Source of the DNA: Carya illinoinensis
Taxonomy: Eukaryota > Streptophyta > Magnoliopsida > Fagales > Juglandaceae
Length of the DNA: 64,000 nucleotides
Assembly (NCBI RefSeq): GCF_018687715.1
Contig: NC_056752.1
Location: 8,632,001 to 8,696,000 of the forward strand
Direction: 5' to 3'
A program made the position numbers and the translations under genes. How positions within the stretch are numbered: position 1 is the first letter of the stretch; each line of letters starts with the position of its first letter. Below are positions 24,725 through 37,400 of this stretch, in pieces. The notes beneath the pieces were generated by a model. The model was not told where the DNA came from, ran no database searches, and saw only the letters and a program-made list of their open reading frames with translations.

Positions 24725-27700
24725 CTAGATCAACTCCAGAAACAAGGCTTCTTGTTTGCTGGTCAGGCCTAGTTCACCCAAACTCAACGAACAGTCACTA
24801 AAGCTGAAAGCATGCCGGGGGTAAGGCCTCACCTGTTCATCATGTAAATGAAGCCAATTAGAGTCGGGAACACTTGCAATAACAACTCTCCAATTTTCAC
24901 ATTTCGTTTGATCTCCTAAATCACTTCTCCATTTTCAACATGTTCGCAAGCCACTCTTAACACAGTACAAAATAGAACAGCAAACAGTAGTTATATTGAC
25001 AACCATGATTCTTTTTTAGCCAAAAGAAAACCCCACTCCTAAAAGAAGCTCAACTTGCTCTAGCATTAAATAAATTAAAAACCTTAAGAGCTTCAGCTCA
25101 ACTGGCAACCACATGGGCAACGCCGCATGCCCTCATGGATTATGTGAAATGAAAATGTTATTTACCTCCGAAGTAAACATCTCTGCACTAATGTTAAAAA
25201 GCATCCTCTAATAAGGGTAAGGGTGATTACATTAGGATAAAGATTCTGTTATACTTATAATCCACTAACTGAAATTCCCAGTATTTATTACCATATAGAT
25301 CTCCGTTCTATAAATGCTGTTACCTCTCTCTTATTCTATTTGTGACACAGGATTAAACCAAACTACGGAAGTCAATCTTATCTAGATTCACATGCTTAAT
25401 CATGACCCAATTAAATCTCCAGATATAAAGGACCATATCCAACTACTATGGTTTTGGTTATCCTTCACAAACTGCATCGAGGAAACAGAGCAAAAGCACC
25501 ACTTCACCATTTCTGAAACTGTGTTAGTGGCAGCCAGCACTTTAGTTACGGGAATGAAAATTGAATTTTTACACACAAAATAAGAAATTTCTCCACTGTG
25601 AATGCTGAGTATGATGGATATAAATGTCATCCTAATGGAAAACTAAACAGTTCAAGGAAAGACAATCAGAAATCTAGAGAAAAGGGGCTGTCACTTACCA
25701 CTCTGTAAGTGCCAGGCTTCACCACTCTACCAACATCTATGAAGTCAAGTAGAAGCTAAAGAGCATGAACACCATAGTCAGCTGAGCCCGCATAACATGA
25801 CTTATTTTTTGCCAGCATAGAAAATGAACCTAAAATTTTATATACATCACTTTTACCTGAAGCTTGTCGGACTTGAGAAAGCGACGACCATGACGGCTTC
25901 CATCTGGCATCCGAACTAGGAGAGTTACTACATTCTCATCATCTGCTGCTGGTTCCTGAGGAAGCAAAGCTTCTTTTATAGCTAGACTTCTCTCCAAATC
26001 CTGTCACCACAGAGAGAGAGAGAGAGCATGACTTCACAAATTAGAATGGGTGCTATCTCACTGTAAATGACACATACAGAACTCCTTAATTATCACTTAC
26101 AATTTAAGCATTATATCCAAGGCTGCAATAATCTTAATACATTGATGTAGTAAAATACATCACATTTAGCACTACATGAGAAGAGTTGGCAGAAATCAGT
26201 ATCTCAATATGCAAAAGCTTTTTCATTACCTTTAAAGGATTCAAAGAGTTATGTTATATACTACACTCTCATTCTTCGCCCATCAAACCATGCCTGATTT
26301 GGCATTACTCATCAGCCATTAGATCGGCTCTTTTTTTCCTGACAATTCAAGTGTTGATGCATAATGCCACATCAACACAACAGGATAGGATTATGATGAG
26401 ACTGTAGTATATACCATTTTTGCAATTCAAATCCTATATTTTTCACGTCAAAATTTCCATTATGAGTGATTCATTAAGAGGTGGACCATGGTTAATATTT
26501 TATCTGATACATAATTTCTCAACCTACACTTCAGGCAGTAGATAAAGATATCAGAGATGCTCCACTAAAAAAATTGATGAATAACCTGAGAACTACTCAA
26601 AAAACGAAAAAAAAATAAGGGGTTGAGGACATGAACAATGAGAATCAAAGAGGCCATCACAAATTTATACTCCAACACTGTATCTGCAGAGTATGTAAAT
26701 TGGTGACTTTCATTATGAGCAATCCCTGTTCACTCTAGTGATTTGTGGAAAAAAATGGAGCCTAGGACTTTACATCAAGTGTCAACAAATTATAGGTTTG
26801 CAAACACTAGGCTGATTTACACAGTAACACCATAATCCAACAGACACACTACCTCCTCAAGTAACTCATTCCATGATTTCTCTTTCTTTAAGGAATGAGA
26901 CTCAGCTTCCTTGAGAGCATTTATTTCCTTTTCTCTATCAGCCATAAGGGATGCCATATACTCAACATCCTGCAGAAAAAAACTTACCCAATCAAGCCAC
27001 ATGTAATACTACCATCATATAGTCATTGCAAACAGGAAGTCAGAATTCAGAACCTGTTGTTCTCTTAGAAATCGCTGAGCTGTTAGAGAGGCCGATGGAG
27101 GATGCGTTACAGAATGACAGAAAATTTTGTCTTGATTCCTTTGCAGATGAGGTGCATCATGGAAGCGACTTTTTAATTCTTCAGGCCTTTCTCCAAAAAG
27201 TGCAGATTCAAGCATGACTGCTTCATCGAGCTCTTTTGAAGAAATTTCACCCCACTTCATTGCGAAAAGACAGAGGAATTAATGGAGGACTTGTGAGACT
27301 TACAGTTTTATTTTCTTATTTATGTAACTCAATTTAATTCCTCACAACAGAAATATGATACCTCTTCAGATTGAAAACCATCTTTGCTGTGTGAAGGACG
27401 ATTACCAGAATTAGTAGTATTGCAGTTGGACCCGGGACTCACTAATGGCTGTTTCATATTTGCAGCACCACTGTGGCATGATGATGAACTTCCTGGCTTA
27501 ACCTAAAGAAATGTCTATTTGTTAGAAGAACCACATTAGTGTCTTCACAAGGGGAAGAGGAACATATGAAATTTTATCCAGTAACTCCCAAAAGCTTTTA
27601 ATATATCTCTACAGACTACAATGTAGTTTTTCTGGGAAGAGTTGTATCACACACAAATCACGATATAGACCTAACATAAACCTGCATCTCCACAGAGTCA

Positions 27701-29452
27701 AAAATGAGCCAAACCAAAGGGATATGTTTTAACTTATACCTTTACATAGGTATTCTGCCACAATATCAACCATATCAATTCTTAGATACACAATATGAAG
27801 GTTAGGGTCGTGCTTTCTTTTCTCATCAAGTGGTGCTTATCAACTCAAATGGAATTAGAGGTACAGGAAACATCATCGATACACTGTACATGCAAGTATT
27901 TTATGTGGGTCAAGAGTATATCACTATAAAACAAAACAAGCAACAAGAAGTGCATACCTTCGATCCACTATTCTTGGCTTTCTCATTTCTAATACCTAAA
28001 TCATAATATCCGATATCCTGATCTTCATTAATCACTTGCTGCTCCCGCATTGCTTTCTCTCGTTCTGCTGTCTGAATTCAATTCATGTTAGAAGGAAAAG
28101 CACAAGTAATAAACAGAATGATGAGAGCTAAAATACCTCTAATGACAATGAAATTGCATGAGAAAAGTCATCTTCTGTGTGACTTTGCCCTTGCGGAAGC
28201 CCAATACCGGAATAATCCTGCATGGATATTTGTATATAAGAACTTCAAGAATGCATAATTACCATACAATACAAGGCAGTAAAATTAACCTTAACATACA
28301 CTGGGAGAACTGAATTGCTGATTTTGATAACCCCTTTCAAAATCCTTCTTTGAAGCCTCAATAGCAGCTTGAATCATTTCTTCTTCTATATGATTTCCAT
28401 GAGTTCCCTGATCAGAGGATAATGAAACTCCACTCACATCCTCGGTCTGCCTTGGTCCCAAATGATAGGGCTGTTCATTCGCACCGTTGAAGTGCTGAGG
28501 AAGCTCCCCTACCGGTCCTGAATGTGAAATAAATGGCCTCCGGCTGTTGAACGCAGAAGCACGAATCCGGTTATAGAGATCTCTCCTGTAATTAGGATCA
28601 AGCAGTAACGAAGGCTTAAAACTTCTTGCAGCAGCGAGAAGCGGTAAAAGTCCACGTGATCCATTTTGAATCGGATGATTCCGCTGGAAAGCAGCAGATG
28701 TTGCGTAATTGGCGTTTTCACTAGATACGGAAGCACTAAAGTAATACAAGGATTAAAAATTGCAGAATTCAGAATCAACTTACAGGAAACTTGAGAAAGA
28801 AACCTAGTCAAAAGAATGATAGAGACGCCAAAATCAAAACAAGTGAAACAAAGTGATATGCCATACTTGTGTGTATTAAGTTCACCAAAATGTCCATTAA
28901 TAGCTTCATTGAGGTTGCCACCATGTTCCTGTTTACCAATCAAAATATATCAAACAACTCAGAAAAGACATGGAAGTAACATAGGGCGAGGAACGTCTTT
29001 TATTTTGAATAGATAGACTATATTTCACTTTCTTTTCATCCTTTAGTATAATATCATAATTATAGTACCATCAGTAGAAGCAACTATATACCATATTACC
29101 ACATTATACCGAGACACCAGAAATTCAGCAAGAATGTACAAAAAAGATTCGCTAATATTGACGAATCTAAGCATAAATCTCCAAATATGTCCGCATTATG
29201 TATCACGTTCTTGAAGATCTAAGTACTAATCATTAGAAATACAAATCAAAGAAAGAAACGGGAAACTAGACAGAAACGAGTCCGTACATGAGCTCAAGAA
29301 GGGTATAAGATGATCTGAAGGAACAACGAGACGGATAAGGACGAAAATGGAAGATCAGAAAAATGCACCTCCAGTTTCTGAAGCGCGAGTGACTCGGAGA
29401 CGCCGGTGACGGCCATGAACGTGTCGATCGCGTCCTGTGATGGCCTTGCCAT
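24725..29452 (-). CDS. PUX9: Plant UBX domain protein, PUX9-like (UBA-like, two UIMs, UBX)
   Basis: Eleven exons on the minus strand: 29452-29369, 28928-28867, 28735-28300, 28217-28137, 28071-27958, 27502-27362, 27254-27054, 26969-26853, 26000-25857, 25755-25699, 24832-24725; 514 aa. All introns fit GT-AG, and exon 3 uses the GTATGT donor at 28299 to keep frame. Domains: a UBA-like helix bundle at 1-50 ([22 protein letters not shown] then [11 protein letters not shown]); a ubiquitin-interacting motif at about 166-182 ([17 protein letters not shown]); a second at about 209-226 ([13 protein letters not shown]); a charged coiled coil at about 374-412; and a UBX fold at about 435-514 ([18 protein letters not shown], then RPYPRHAF, then [15 protein letters not shown]). 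The usual FPR turn contacting CDC48 reads YPR. PUX proteins are ubiquitin-receptor adaptors of CDC48/p97. The PUX9 (At4g00752) label is from memory; PUX7/8/13 are related. Confidence 0.9.
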
Positions 29453-30516
29453 TGCCGTCGTTCAGAGAAAAAATGCTCAGAGACAGAGAGTGGGAAGGTA
29501 GAGTGTGTGTGGACTCTGGGACCTGGGTCTTCCGGATGTACGGATGGAAATTATACGCTCCGAGGGATAAAAAGAGAACGGAGATTGCGCGCTTTTTCTT
29601 GTTCGACTTTCCAACCGTAAGGTGCATTACAGCGGTGGGAGCATGTGCACGCGGTACTCCGCTTGACGTACACGTGGCAATTGATATCCAAAGTCGAATA
29701 TTAGTATACTCTTCTACATCATCCTGTCCTAATTGCCCTTTTTCTTTTTTAAATACACCAGCAAATTACAACTTTTCATATTATATGACCTAAATGACCA
29801 ATCTACGCTTTATATTAGACGTCTCTCTCCCCACATCTAAAATTACAAATTTCTCCTTTTATTTTATAAATAGTTTTTTATTAGAAGCGTTAGCTCTACA
29901 AATTTTTTTTATAAAAATAAAATTATAAATTAACGTAATTTGATGCGATAGGTCGAATCTATTTTATTATAAAAAATAATAATTTATTATTTAACTTACC
30001 ATATCCAATAAAATCAACTTGCAAATTGATTTCTTTTTGAAATCTATAAACTAAATATGTCTCTTTATTATTTGTCTAATAACTTTTTGCATTAAGTTCA
30101 TCTTAACCATAGATCTTACTCCATGGAATAAATTAAAAAATATATCCTGTTTAAGATGATAAACAAATCCGTAATGTAATTATAAAGTTTGGCATTTAAA
30201 TGTTAATCGATGTTAAGGACCGTAAAGTACATATTATCGTCATAACAGGTAATGATAAATATAATAGAAATGAATGTGTATATAATTAAAACTGTAGATG
30301 TAAAGAAATAATTTGTCCTATTCCTCCGTTTCCTGAAGCTCCCATAATGTATATATAATTGTTTATTTTTTTTAAGGTTGTGTTTGCCTAGTCGTGTGAT
30401 TTTTATCATTAATTTTTATTATTATTTAATATCTTATCGTTATTTTTTTGTAATTATTTACAAATTATTAAGATCAGCTCACTATCCTAACATATACTTA
30501 AAATAGAGATGCCAAC
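29453..30516. other. Upstream region of PUX9
   Basis: About 1.06 kb between the PUX9 start and the old LTR. The first 250 bp are relatively GC-rich and fit the promoter/5' UTR of PUX9. The rest is AT-rich with no gene recognised. Confidence 0.5.
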
Positions 30517-31610
30517 TGTGACGTCCCTAAATCTCCATGCACGCAGCACGGATAAGAGGAAGTCGAGACATCCGGATAGTGACATCACGGGTCACCATCC
30601 TATCGACGAATGTCAAGTGTGTGTATAAGCAACAAGTGTGCACGAAGAGACACGCAGCGGATAACAAAGTCATAAACTAAGTACCAGAATTTTTCTTAGT
30701 TTAAAACAAAGTTGTTCAAAGCATACATAATAAAATATTACAAAACACAAATATTGTTTCAAACCAACTATAAAGCATAACTCCAACTTAGAACTCCGGT
30801 AGAGCCGCATCCTCGGGCTCAGCCTCATCCTCTTCCTCGAACTCTGCACCAAAATCTACGGAATCAAAAATGGTGCCGTAGGTAAGTAAAATCCAAACAC
30901 CACTAGATAAAAACATATAAAACTCAAACAATATACATGAAAGAAAAGCCAATGCACATGACCTGTAAAACCATATTTTTTCATGCACGCTAAAAACTCA
31001 TTTGGCCTAAAAACATATCGTCTAAAACTAAGCCTCGCCATTATCCCAGATAATGGCTCAAACCACCATTTTTCCAGAAAATGGATCACAAAACCTCAAA
31101 ACGAACCTTGTCATTTTTCCCAAAAAATGGCCCGTAACCAAAACCATAAAAACGATCCAATTATGCATGCACCATGATCACCCATACGGATCATCTGCAC
31201 ACTCTAGCTTTGTGCCACACCGTAGGTAATGTCTACGCGTATGACACATAAATGAGAGATGCCCAGAACTCGCACCCAGCGCGTCCCTGACCAGACCATC
31301 CTCTAGTCCCCGTCACTCTAGGGACCACGGAGTCGACACGACAGCGTTACTGTATCGTGCAATCCGGTCGTTGCCCTGTGACAACCCAGGGGATGTCACT
31401 CAGTATTATCCACTCTTGAGTGACCAGAGGAACTCCACCAAGATAATAACTCATCCCGGTTTGGGCTCGTGAGACACACGCACCCGAAATTCCATTTACG
31501 CCAACAAAACATGATTTTCTCAATTTAAATAAAAATGCACGTGCATGCACCATGTAAATGAAATCTCAATGCACAAAACAACCAACCAACCATAAATCAA
31601 CAAACCAAGA
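30517..31610 (-). mobile_element. Old LTR of the nested family, left piece
   Basis: Starts with TGTGACGTCCCTAAATCTCC and aligns by eye along its length with the first 1.15 kb of the young LTR at 32042, though clearly diverged. Shared phrases include GACATCCGGATAGTGACA-like sequence, GCCGCATCCTCGGGCTCAGC and ACTCCACCAAGATAATAAC. It is interrupted at 31610 by a solo LTR and resumes at about 41000. It lacks the about 80-bp internal duplication present in the young LTR. Confidence 0.85.
30989..31130. repeat. Hairpin cluster in the old LTR
   Basis: Four small inverted repeats. 30989-31006 has a stem GCTAAA/TTTGGC with one G-U. 31037-31057 has a 9-bp perfect stem GCCATTATC/GATAATGGC with loop CCA. 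31066-31084 has a 7-bp stem CCATTTT/AAAATGG. 31112-31129 has a 7-bp stem CATTTTT/AAAAATG with loop CCCA. The cluster occupies the position of the hairpin array of the young LTR but with mostly different stem sequences. Confidence 0.75.
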
Positions 31611-32036
31611 TGTTGCCCAGATGACTAACACAAGAGGGGGGGGTGAATTGAGTTGTATTAAAAAAAATAATTATAAATCAAATATATAATATAAAATATA
31701 AACAAAATATGAAATAACAATAAATATAAAGAGTAAGGGTAAGAGAGAAGCAAACTCAGTATGTTAACGAGGTTCGGCTCCACTGCCTAAGTCCTCGCCT
31801 CAAGTTACCCCTTGAGAATTCTCAAATTCACTATTCAACCTCCTTCAGGTGGAGATAGAAACCTATTACACCTTTGAACAACACCGCTACAAAGGATCCG
31901 TGTAGAACACCCTCTACACTTGCAATCACCTTACACGTGGTGATTCAACTATTCCCCGTGTAGAATACTTTCTACACGCACAAGGGTTATACACATCCTT
32001 TTTCTGATACAAAAACTGATAGTGGGTAGGTTATCA

Positions 32037-32041
32037 GAGAA
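32037..32041. repeat. Target-site duplication GAGAA, left
   Basis: GAGAA at 32037-32041 is matched exactly by GAGAA at 40089-40093, bounding the 8047-bp LTR element. Confidence 0.95.
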
Positions 32042-34418
32042 TGTGACGCCCCCAAAATCCCCACGCCCGAACACGGGGAAATTGAGACGTCCGGATGGTG
32101 ACAACCCGGGTCACCATCCCATCGTCGGGTGCCGAGTGTGTGCAAGGCAACAGATGTGTACAGAGAAACTCGCAGCGGATAAAGAAAGTCATAACTAAGT
32201 ACCAGAATTTTTTCTTAACGTAATACAAGCTGTTTAAAACGTACATAGATAAATATTACAAAACACGACTACAGATTTAAACAAATATAAAGATAGCATC
32301 AGCAACCCGGCGGAGCCGCATCCTCGGGCTCAGCCTCCTCCTCTTCGTCCTCTAACTCTGCACCAAAAGCTACGGAACCACGAATGGTACCGCAGGTAAG
32401 TAAAACCCAAACACTACCAGATAAAAACACATAAAACTCATACAAGATGCATGAAACATGCCCAATGCACAAAGCCCACAAAAACCCAAGTTTTCCACAC
32501 ACGCCAAAAAAACCCTTTTGGCCCACAAACACATCCTTTCCGAAAAACACGCCAAAAGTCACATTTGGCCGCCAAAAGTCCATTTGGCCGCCAAAAGTCC
32601 ATTTGGCCCAATATCTCGCCGGAAGTCCATCCGGCCCAATATCTCGCCAGAAGTCCATCTGGCCCACGCCGAAAGTCCCATTTGACCTCATAAACCATTA
32701 TCCAATTTTAACCGTATGCACCATGACCTCCCCTAGGGGTCATCCGCACACCCTGGCTCCAGTGTCACACCGTAGAGTACCACCACGCATGTGACACCTA
32801 ACAAGCGATGCCCAGTTCCGCGCCCCGCGCGTGCGTAGCCAAGCATCCTCTAGCCCTCGCCAGCGAAGGGCCACGGAGTCGGTGAGTAGGGCGATGCCCG
32901 GTTCCATGCCCGGCACGTTCGTAGCCAAGCATCCCCTAGTCCCGCTCCCGTCATCTCTCTCGATAACTCAGGGGACATCACTCAGTTTATTCCGCTCCCG
33001 AGTGACCAGAGGAGCTCCACCGAGATAATAACCCATCCCGGCTTGGGCTCGTGATACACACGTACCCGTAAAACCACTCACGCCAATACACAGGCTTTTC
33101 ACATAAGACCACAAACACACGTGCATGCACCATGAAATGCCATATCAATGCATAATAAAATAATCCAACAATATAAAACAAATAAACAGGCAACTCCGTC
33201 CTCCATCCATCCGACCCCCGAACTCCTCGGACTCAGTCCGGAAACAACAACCAACAACAGTAAATAATTAAATGAGCAATATATATTAAAATCTGAAAAT
33301 AGGGTTTGGAAAATACTTACAGCGCTATACGGTATTTTTAGAAAGCTCGCGGCGTTGCAAACGGCGGAGGAAAAGCAACGTAACAGTGTAATTTATACTG
33401 TGTCCGTGGGTAATAAATTACCCATTTTTGAACGGGGACAAACCAGGGCTTAGGATTGATAGGGAATGGTCTAGGGATGATTGTGAAGCTTTTGGAAGTG
33501 GTGGTTGGCCGTGGGTGGCGGCGAAAACTCCGGAAATAGGCCGGAAAACTCAAATCGGAAAGCAAGCTCGTAGGAGCTGTTCCGGTGGTCGTTGGAGGCC
33601 GGAAATAGGTGGGTTAGGACGGCAAGGAGTCGGTGATGAAGTGGTGAAGAAATGGTGGCCGGAGGTGGAGCGACGGCGGCGGATCGAGCCAAAAACCGTG
33701 GGGAAAGAAATGGCTCTAGGTGGCTAACGGCTGGCCGGATGGGGGAGATATTTGGTGGGAAGGTGCGCCGGAGGGAGGGGGTTCGAACAAGACCGGCGGC
33801 GAGCCAAACGGTGGCCGGACGGTGGCGGTCTGGGCTGAAGAAGATTCCGGCGACAGGGGTGAAAACAGAGCAGGTGCAGCGACTTCCGGCGGCTCTCGAA
33901 AGCAAACGGCTGGTCCGATGGCTCTGAAAATTGGTGGGGATGATCTATGGTGGAAGGGGAAGAGAATGGTGGTGACGGTGCATCAAACGGTGGCCGGACG
34001 GCGGAGAACCGGCCGGTCAAAGGGGCGGCGACGAAATAAGAGAAAATGGGCATGATGAGCGTACGCGGGAGAGGAGGAAGAAGGAAGAAGAAGAAAAAAA
34101 AAAAAAGAAAAAAAAAAGAAAAAAAAAAAAAAAAGAAAAAGAAAGAAAAAGAAGGAAAAGGAAAAAGAAAAAGGAAAAAGAGAAAAGAAAAAGAAAAGAT
34201 GAGGGAAAAGAAATGAGGTCCAATCCTCACTCCGGAAACCAAAACTGATCCGCCGAAAACGATTTTAAAAACCGTAAAACGACTAAATAAAATAAACACA
34301 ACATCAAATAAATTAAAAACCAATTTAAAACACATTAATTTAAAATGAATAAACTAATATATTAATTAAATTAAAAACAACCCTTCAGTGAAAATACACG
34401 TAAAAACGGGGTGTCACA
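32042..34418 (-). repeat. 3' LTR of the LARD element (2377 bp)
   Basis: Plus strand begins TGTGACGCCCCC and ends GGGTGTCACA. It carries a hairpin array at 32551-32686, an internal near-duplication (about 32810-32867 and 32891-32950) around GCCAAGCATCC, and an A/G-rich tract at 34075-34200. Open frames across it (for example 33471-33905 and 33652-33927) recur at the second LTR and look like GC-rich non-coding sequence. Confidence 0.95.
32551..32686. repeat. Tandem hairpin array with paired stem changes (3' LTR copy)
   Basis: Six adjacent 18-19 bp inverted repeats, starts 32551, 32571, 32590, 32618, 32646 and 32668. Stem pairs are GCCAAA/TTTGGC (three times), GCCGGA/TCCGGC, GCCAGA/TCTGGC and a decayed GCCGAA/TTTGAC. 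The loop AGTCCA is constant or nearly so. Copies 4 and 5 differ from copy 2 at both sides of the stem so that pairing is kept. Confidence 0.9.
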
Positions 34419-34433
34419 TCCTCCCCCCTTAAA
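34419..34433 (-). promoter_or_regulatory. Polypurine tract of the LARD element
   Basis: Minus strand TTTAAGGGGGGAGGA directly abuts the 3' LTR, as expected for the plus-strand DNA primer. Confidence 0.9.
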
Positions 34434-37400
34434 ATAAATTTCGTCCTCGAAATTTGTGAGATCAATATCAGCGCCAAGTAGGATACACTACGCAACTCAG
34501 AATATACTTGAGAAAATCATACCATCAGCCGTTTCCACACAATTATGATTAAAGATCTCTCCAATTATACTCCTAAAGCAATTCCATCATATTCGTTCTA
34601 GTCTCCCAGCGACGCATCACGTCTAGAACTCCTAAAGTAGCCACGTAAACCGGAATCACCATATCGTCAAGAACTTCAAAACCACACCCAAGAAAATTCT
34701 AAAAATTATTACTTCTTAGAATAAATTGTATTAACCTCAATCAACCTTCATGCTATATCATCAAAACTTTCATTGTATATTATATCTTGGTAACCTAATA
34801 GTCACTTCCAAAATAAACTATCTATAAACATAATTTGCCCAAACAAAATATTACTCTCTAATTACAAGCACATTCTCGAAATTTTAAGTCATCACTAATT
34901 ACTCAAAATCAGCACACCTAATCATGAACTATCACTCCTATTTCCTCAATTATCTCTAGCTACCTTAACTAAATCAAAATTCCGCAACGACACCCATGAT
35001 CATCAATAAAGAAGACGATATCAATCAATTGCAACCTTCCAAATTAAAAACAAGTATCATTATCTCAAAATACACCAATCTCATCTAAGATAAAGAACAT
35101 AGGGCTCGAATCCGTCCCGACCAACTAATAAAGCACCTATAACTCCTACCTAACAACTTACACTTTCAAGATTATCAACTAAATTCTGAATATCGTCTAA
35201 TTTAGAGATAACTAAATTCACTACGAACCACGATTAAATTCACGATAACCTTAATAAACCCTTCTTATAAACTCACTTACCTACTTCTATTCTCATAACC
35301 CTAATATTAGCACGACTATTTCCTTCAATTGCATACAAAATTAAATCTCAAGATAGGCCATGCTATTCAAACCTCCAATCCATCAAAACTATGGCACTAC
35401 TCTCCTGACTTCTATTGCTTATTACCTTACGTACTTGTTTAGGCTAATCACCGTTGATTCCCAAACTTCCACTTTCAAGATTTTATTAACCACTACACAT
35501 GGCGACTCAACAATCTCTCTTCTAGTTAAATAAAATGTATATAATTCTCCCAATTGGACACTCAAACTCCAAAAGAAAGTATAGCCTCAAAATTTAAATT
35601 CCTGTGTGACCTCAAGTCACAATTAATTCTCTAAGATAGTCTCCACAATAAATGCCAACTATCACTCCAATTGGTAACCCACTTCAACTGTACACTCCGA
35701 TCAACTCACTAAGAACTCGAAGTTAAAATCTATTGAATTTAATACTATCACATCTAATCCATTTCAGTACTCACCAAAGCCACTTCTCTCAAGCCAAAAA
35801 GAGACTAGGATTTGTACTCTCCGAAATCCATACACTCTCACCACCACTATAAATGGATCTCATGTACCCTTAGCTAAGATCAATAATCATTCTAACGTAT
35901 AAGTGATCCATCACTTCCATTTCCAACATCCGTACCTTATCCTCAAAATAAACAAAATTTCATTTCCCAAAACCTGCATCATCTATTATCCTCAACTCGG
36001 TATGAATTGATCCTAAAACTTGTCACTATAACCTCGAGCTATAACAATTATTGCCAACCCACATTCCATTGAGTAACACGCTTCGACTGAACGCTCCAAT
36101 CGATTTACCACTATCATGTGTCAATCTCATACGTCCTTAGCCGAAACCAATAGTCATTTCAACGTACAAGTAATCCATTACTACTATTTCTATCATCTGG
36201 ACTTATATCCGCAAATCAACATGAATCATTCCTATATCTGCTTAACTTATATCCTTAATATAAGCAAATAGTTAACGCTTAAAACTTTGTACAAAAATGA
36301 CCTTAAACCTGCTAATAATCCGTTCCCAAAAGTCTCTAGAACATAAGGTCTCAACTTCAATCGAATTCAATACCAACAATTAAGCTATTGCTTCCAAAAC
36401 CTCAATGGGTCCATATCTTCCGAACCGACAAAAATCATTTCCTAAAATCGATTACCACAACCTCGAGTTAACAATAGTCATTTTCTGAACTAAGTCAATA
36501 TCTACAATCCTCAAAAAAAAAAGTATATGAGCTATATCATTACCTTCCATTCTCAAAGAAATGTACCTCAGAAAAGTTTCATATTATTAACTAAACTCTG
36601 ATCAACCCCATTTTAATGGTTGCAAACTAATCACTCTTCAGAGTGGATCAAGCTAACACCCCAAGTCTGTAAAATTAAGAACTCAACTCTTATTATAAAT
36701 TGGTCCTTCAACTCTGTAATTCTAAAACCTTAAATCAAATAAGAATAATTTCTAAAATTTCTAAGATCAATGAGCTTACACCCCATAATAGGACAATCGG
36801 CTCCCAAAACTTTTAAAATCTAATACATTAACGGATAATAAGTCATTTTCTGAAATCCTCGAGATTGATAGTTTTAATCCAAAACATTCACCTTAAAACT
36901 TGTAAATTTTAAAACCCCAATTGCCACCAAAATGTTCATCCGAATCAGCGAAATTTAAAACTTGAAATTTAATTATTTCCCCCAAAGCTTGTCGAACCTA
37001 AAACCTTAATTACCAAAATCTTATTTCCTAAAATCTATAAGGCCTCAAACCTTAGATAAAATTATTTTAAACCAATCCTTAAAGTTCGTTGAACCTACAC
37101 TCTCCTATTTTATAACTTCATTATATAAATTCTACAAAACCTAAGACCTCAACCATCTTAAGCGACTTAAAGCTAACTCCCCTCCTTAGTTGCAACTTAC
37201 ATTCCTACTCCCAAGAAATTGCCTAATCCATGTCGTTTCCTTCTAGCCACAATATTATAAAAGTAACCCACCTTTATAAAATTCAACCCTACTTCACTAA
37301 GAAATTTTATTTTATTTTATTTTATTTTTTTTTTTCAAAGACATTCTCAATAGTACCGTCTTCCTGCCATAGCACAATCCTCAATCCCACTTTAACTCCG

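Noticed and set aside
32551..32686. CRISPR-like array
   Set aside because: The units are contiguous palindromic hairpins without unique spacers, in a plant LTR. Not a CRISPR.
32299..33905. Many overlapping open frames in both directions within the LARD LTR (repeated at 38005-39611)
   Set aside because: They occur in all frames of GC-rich LTR sequence, recur at the second LTR, and derive partly from the hairpin array (repeats like GQMDFWRPN). No known domain.
34017..34335. Minus-strand frames rich in Phe and Ser
   Set aside because: Translation of an A/G-rich simple tract in the LTR.
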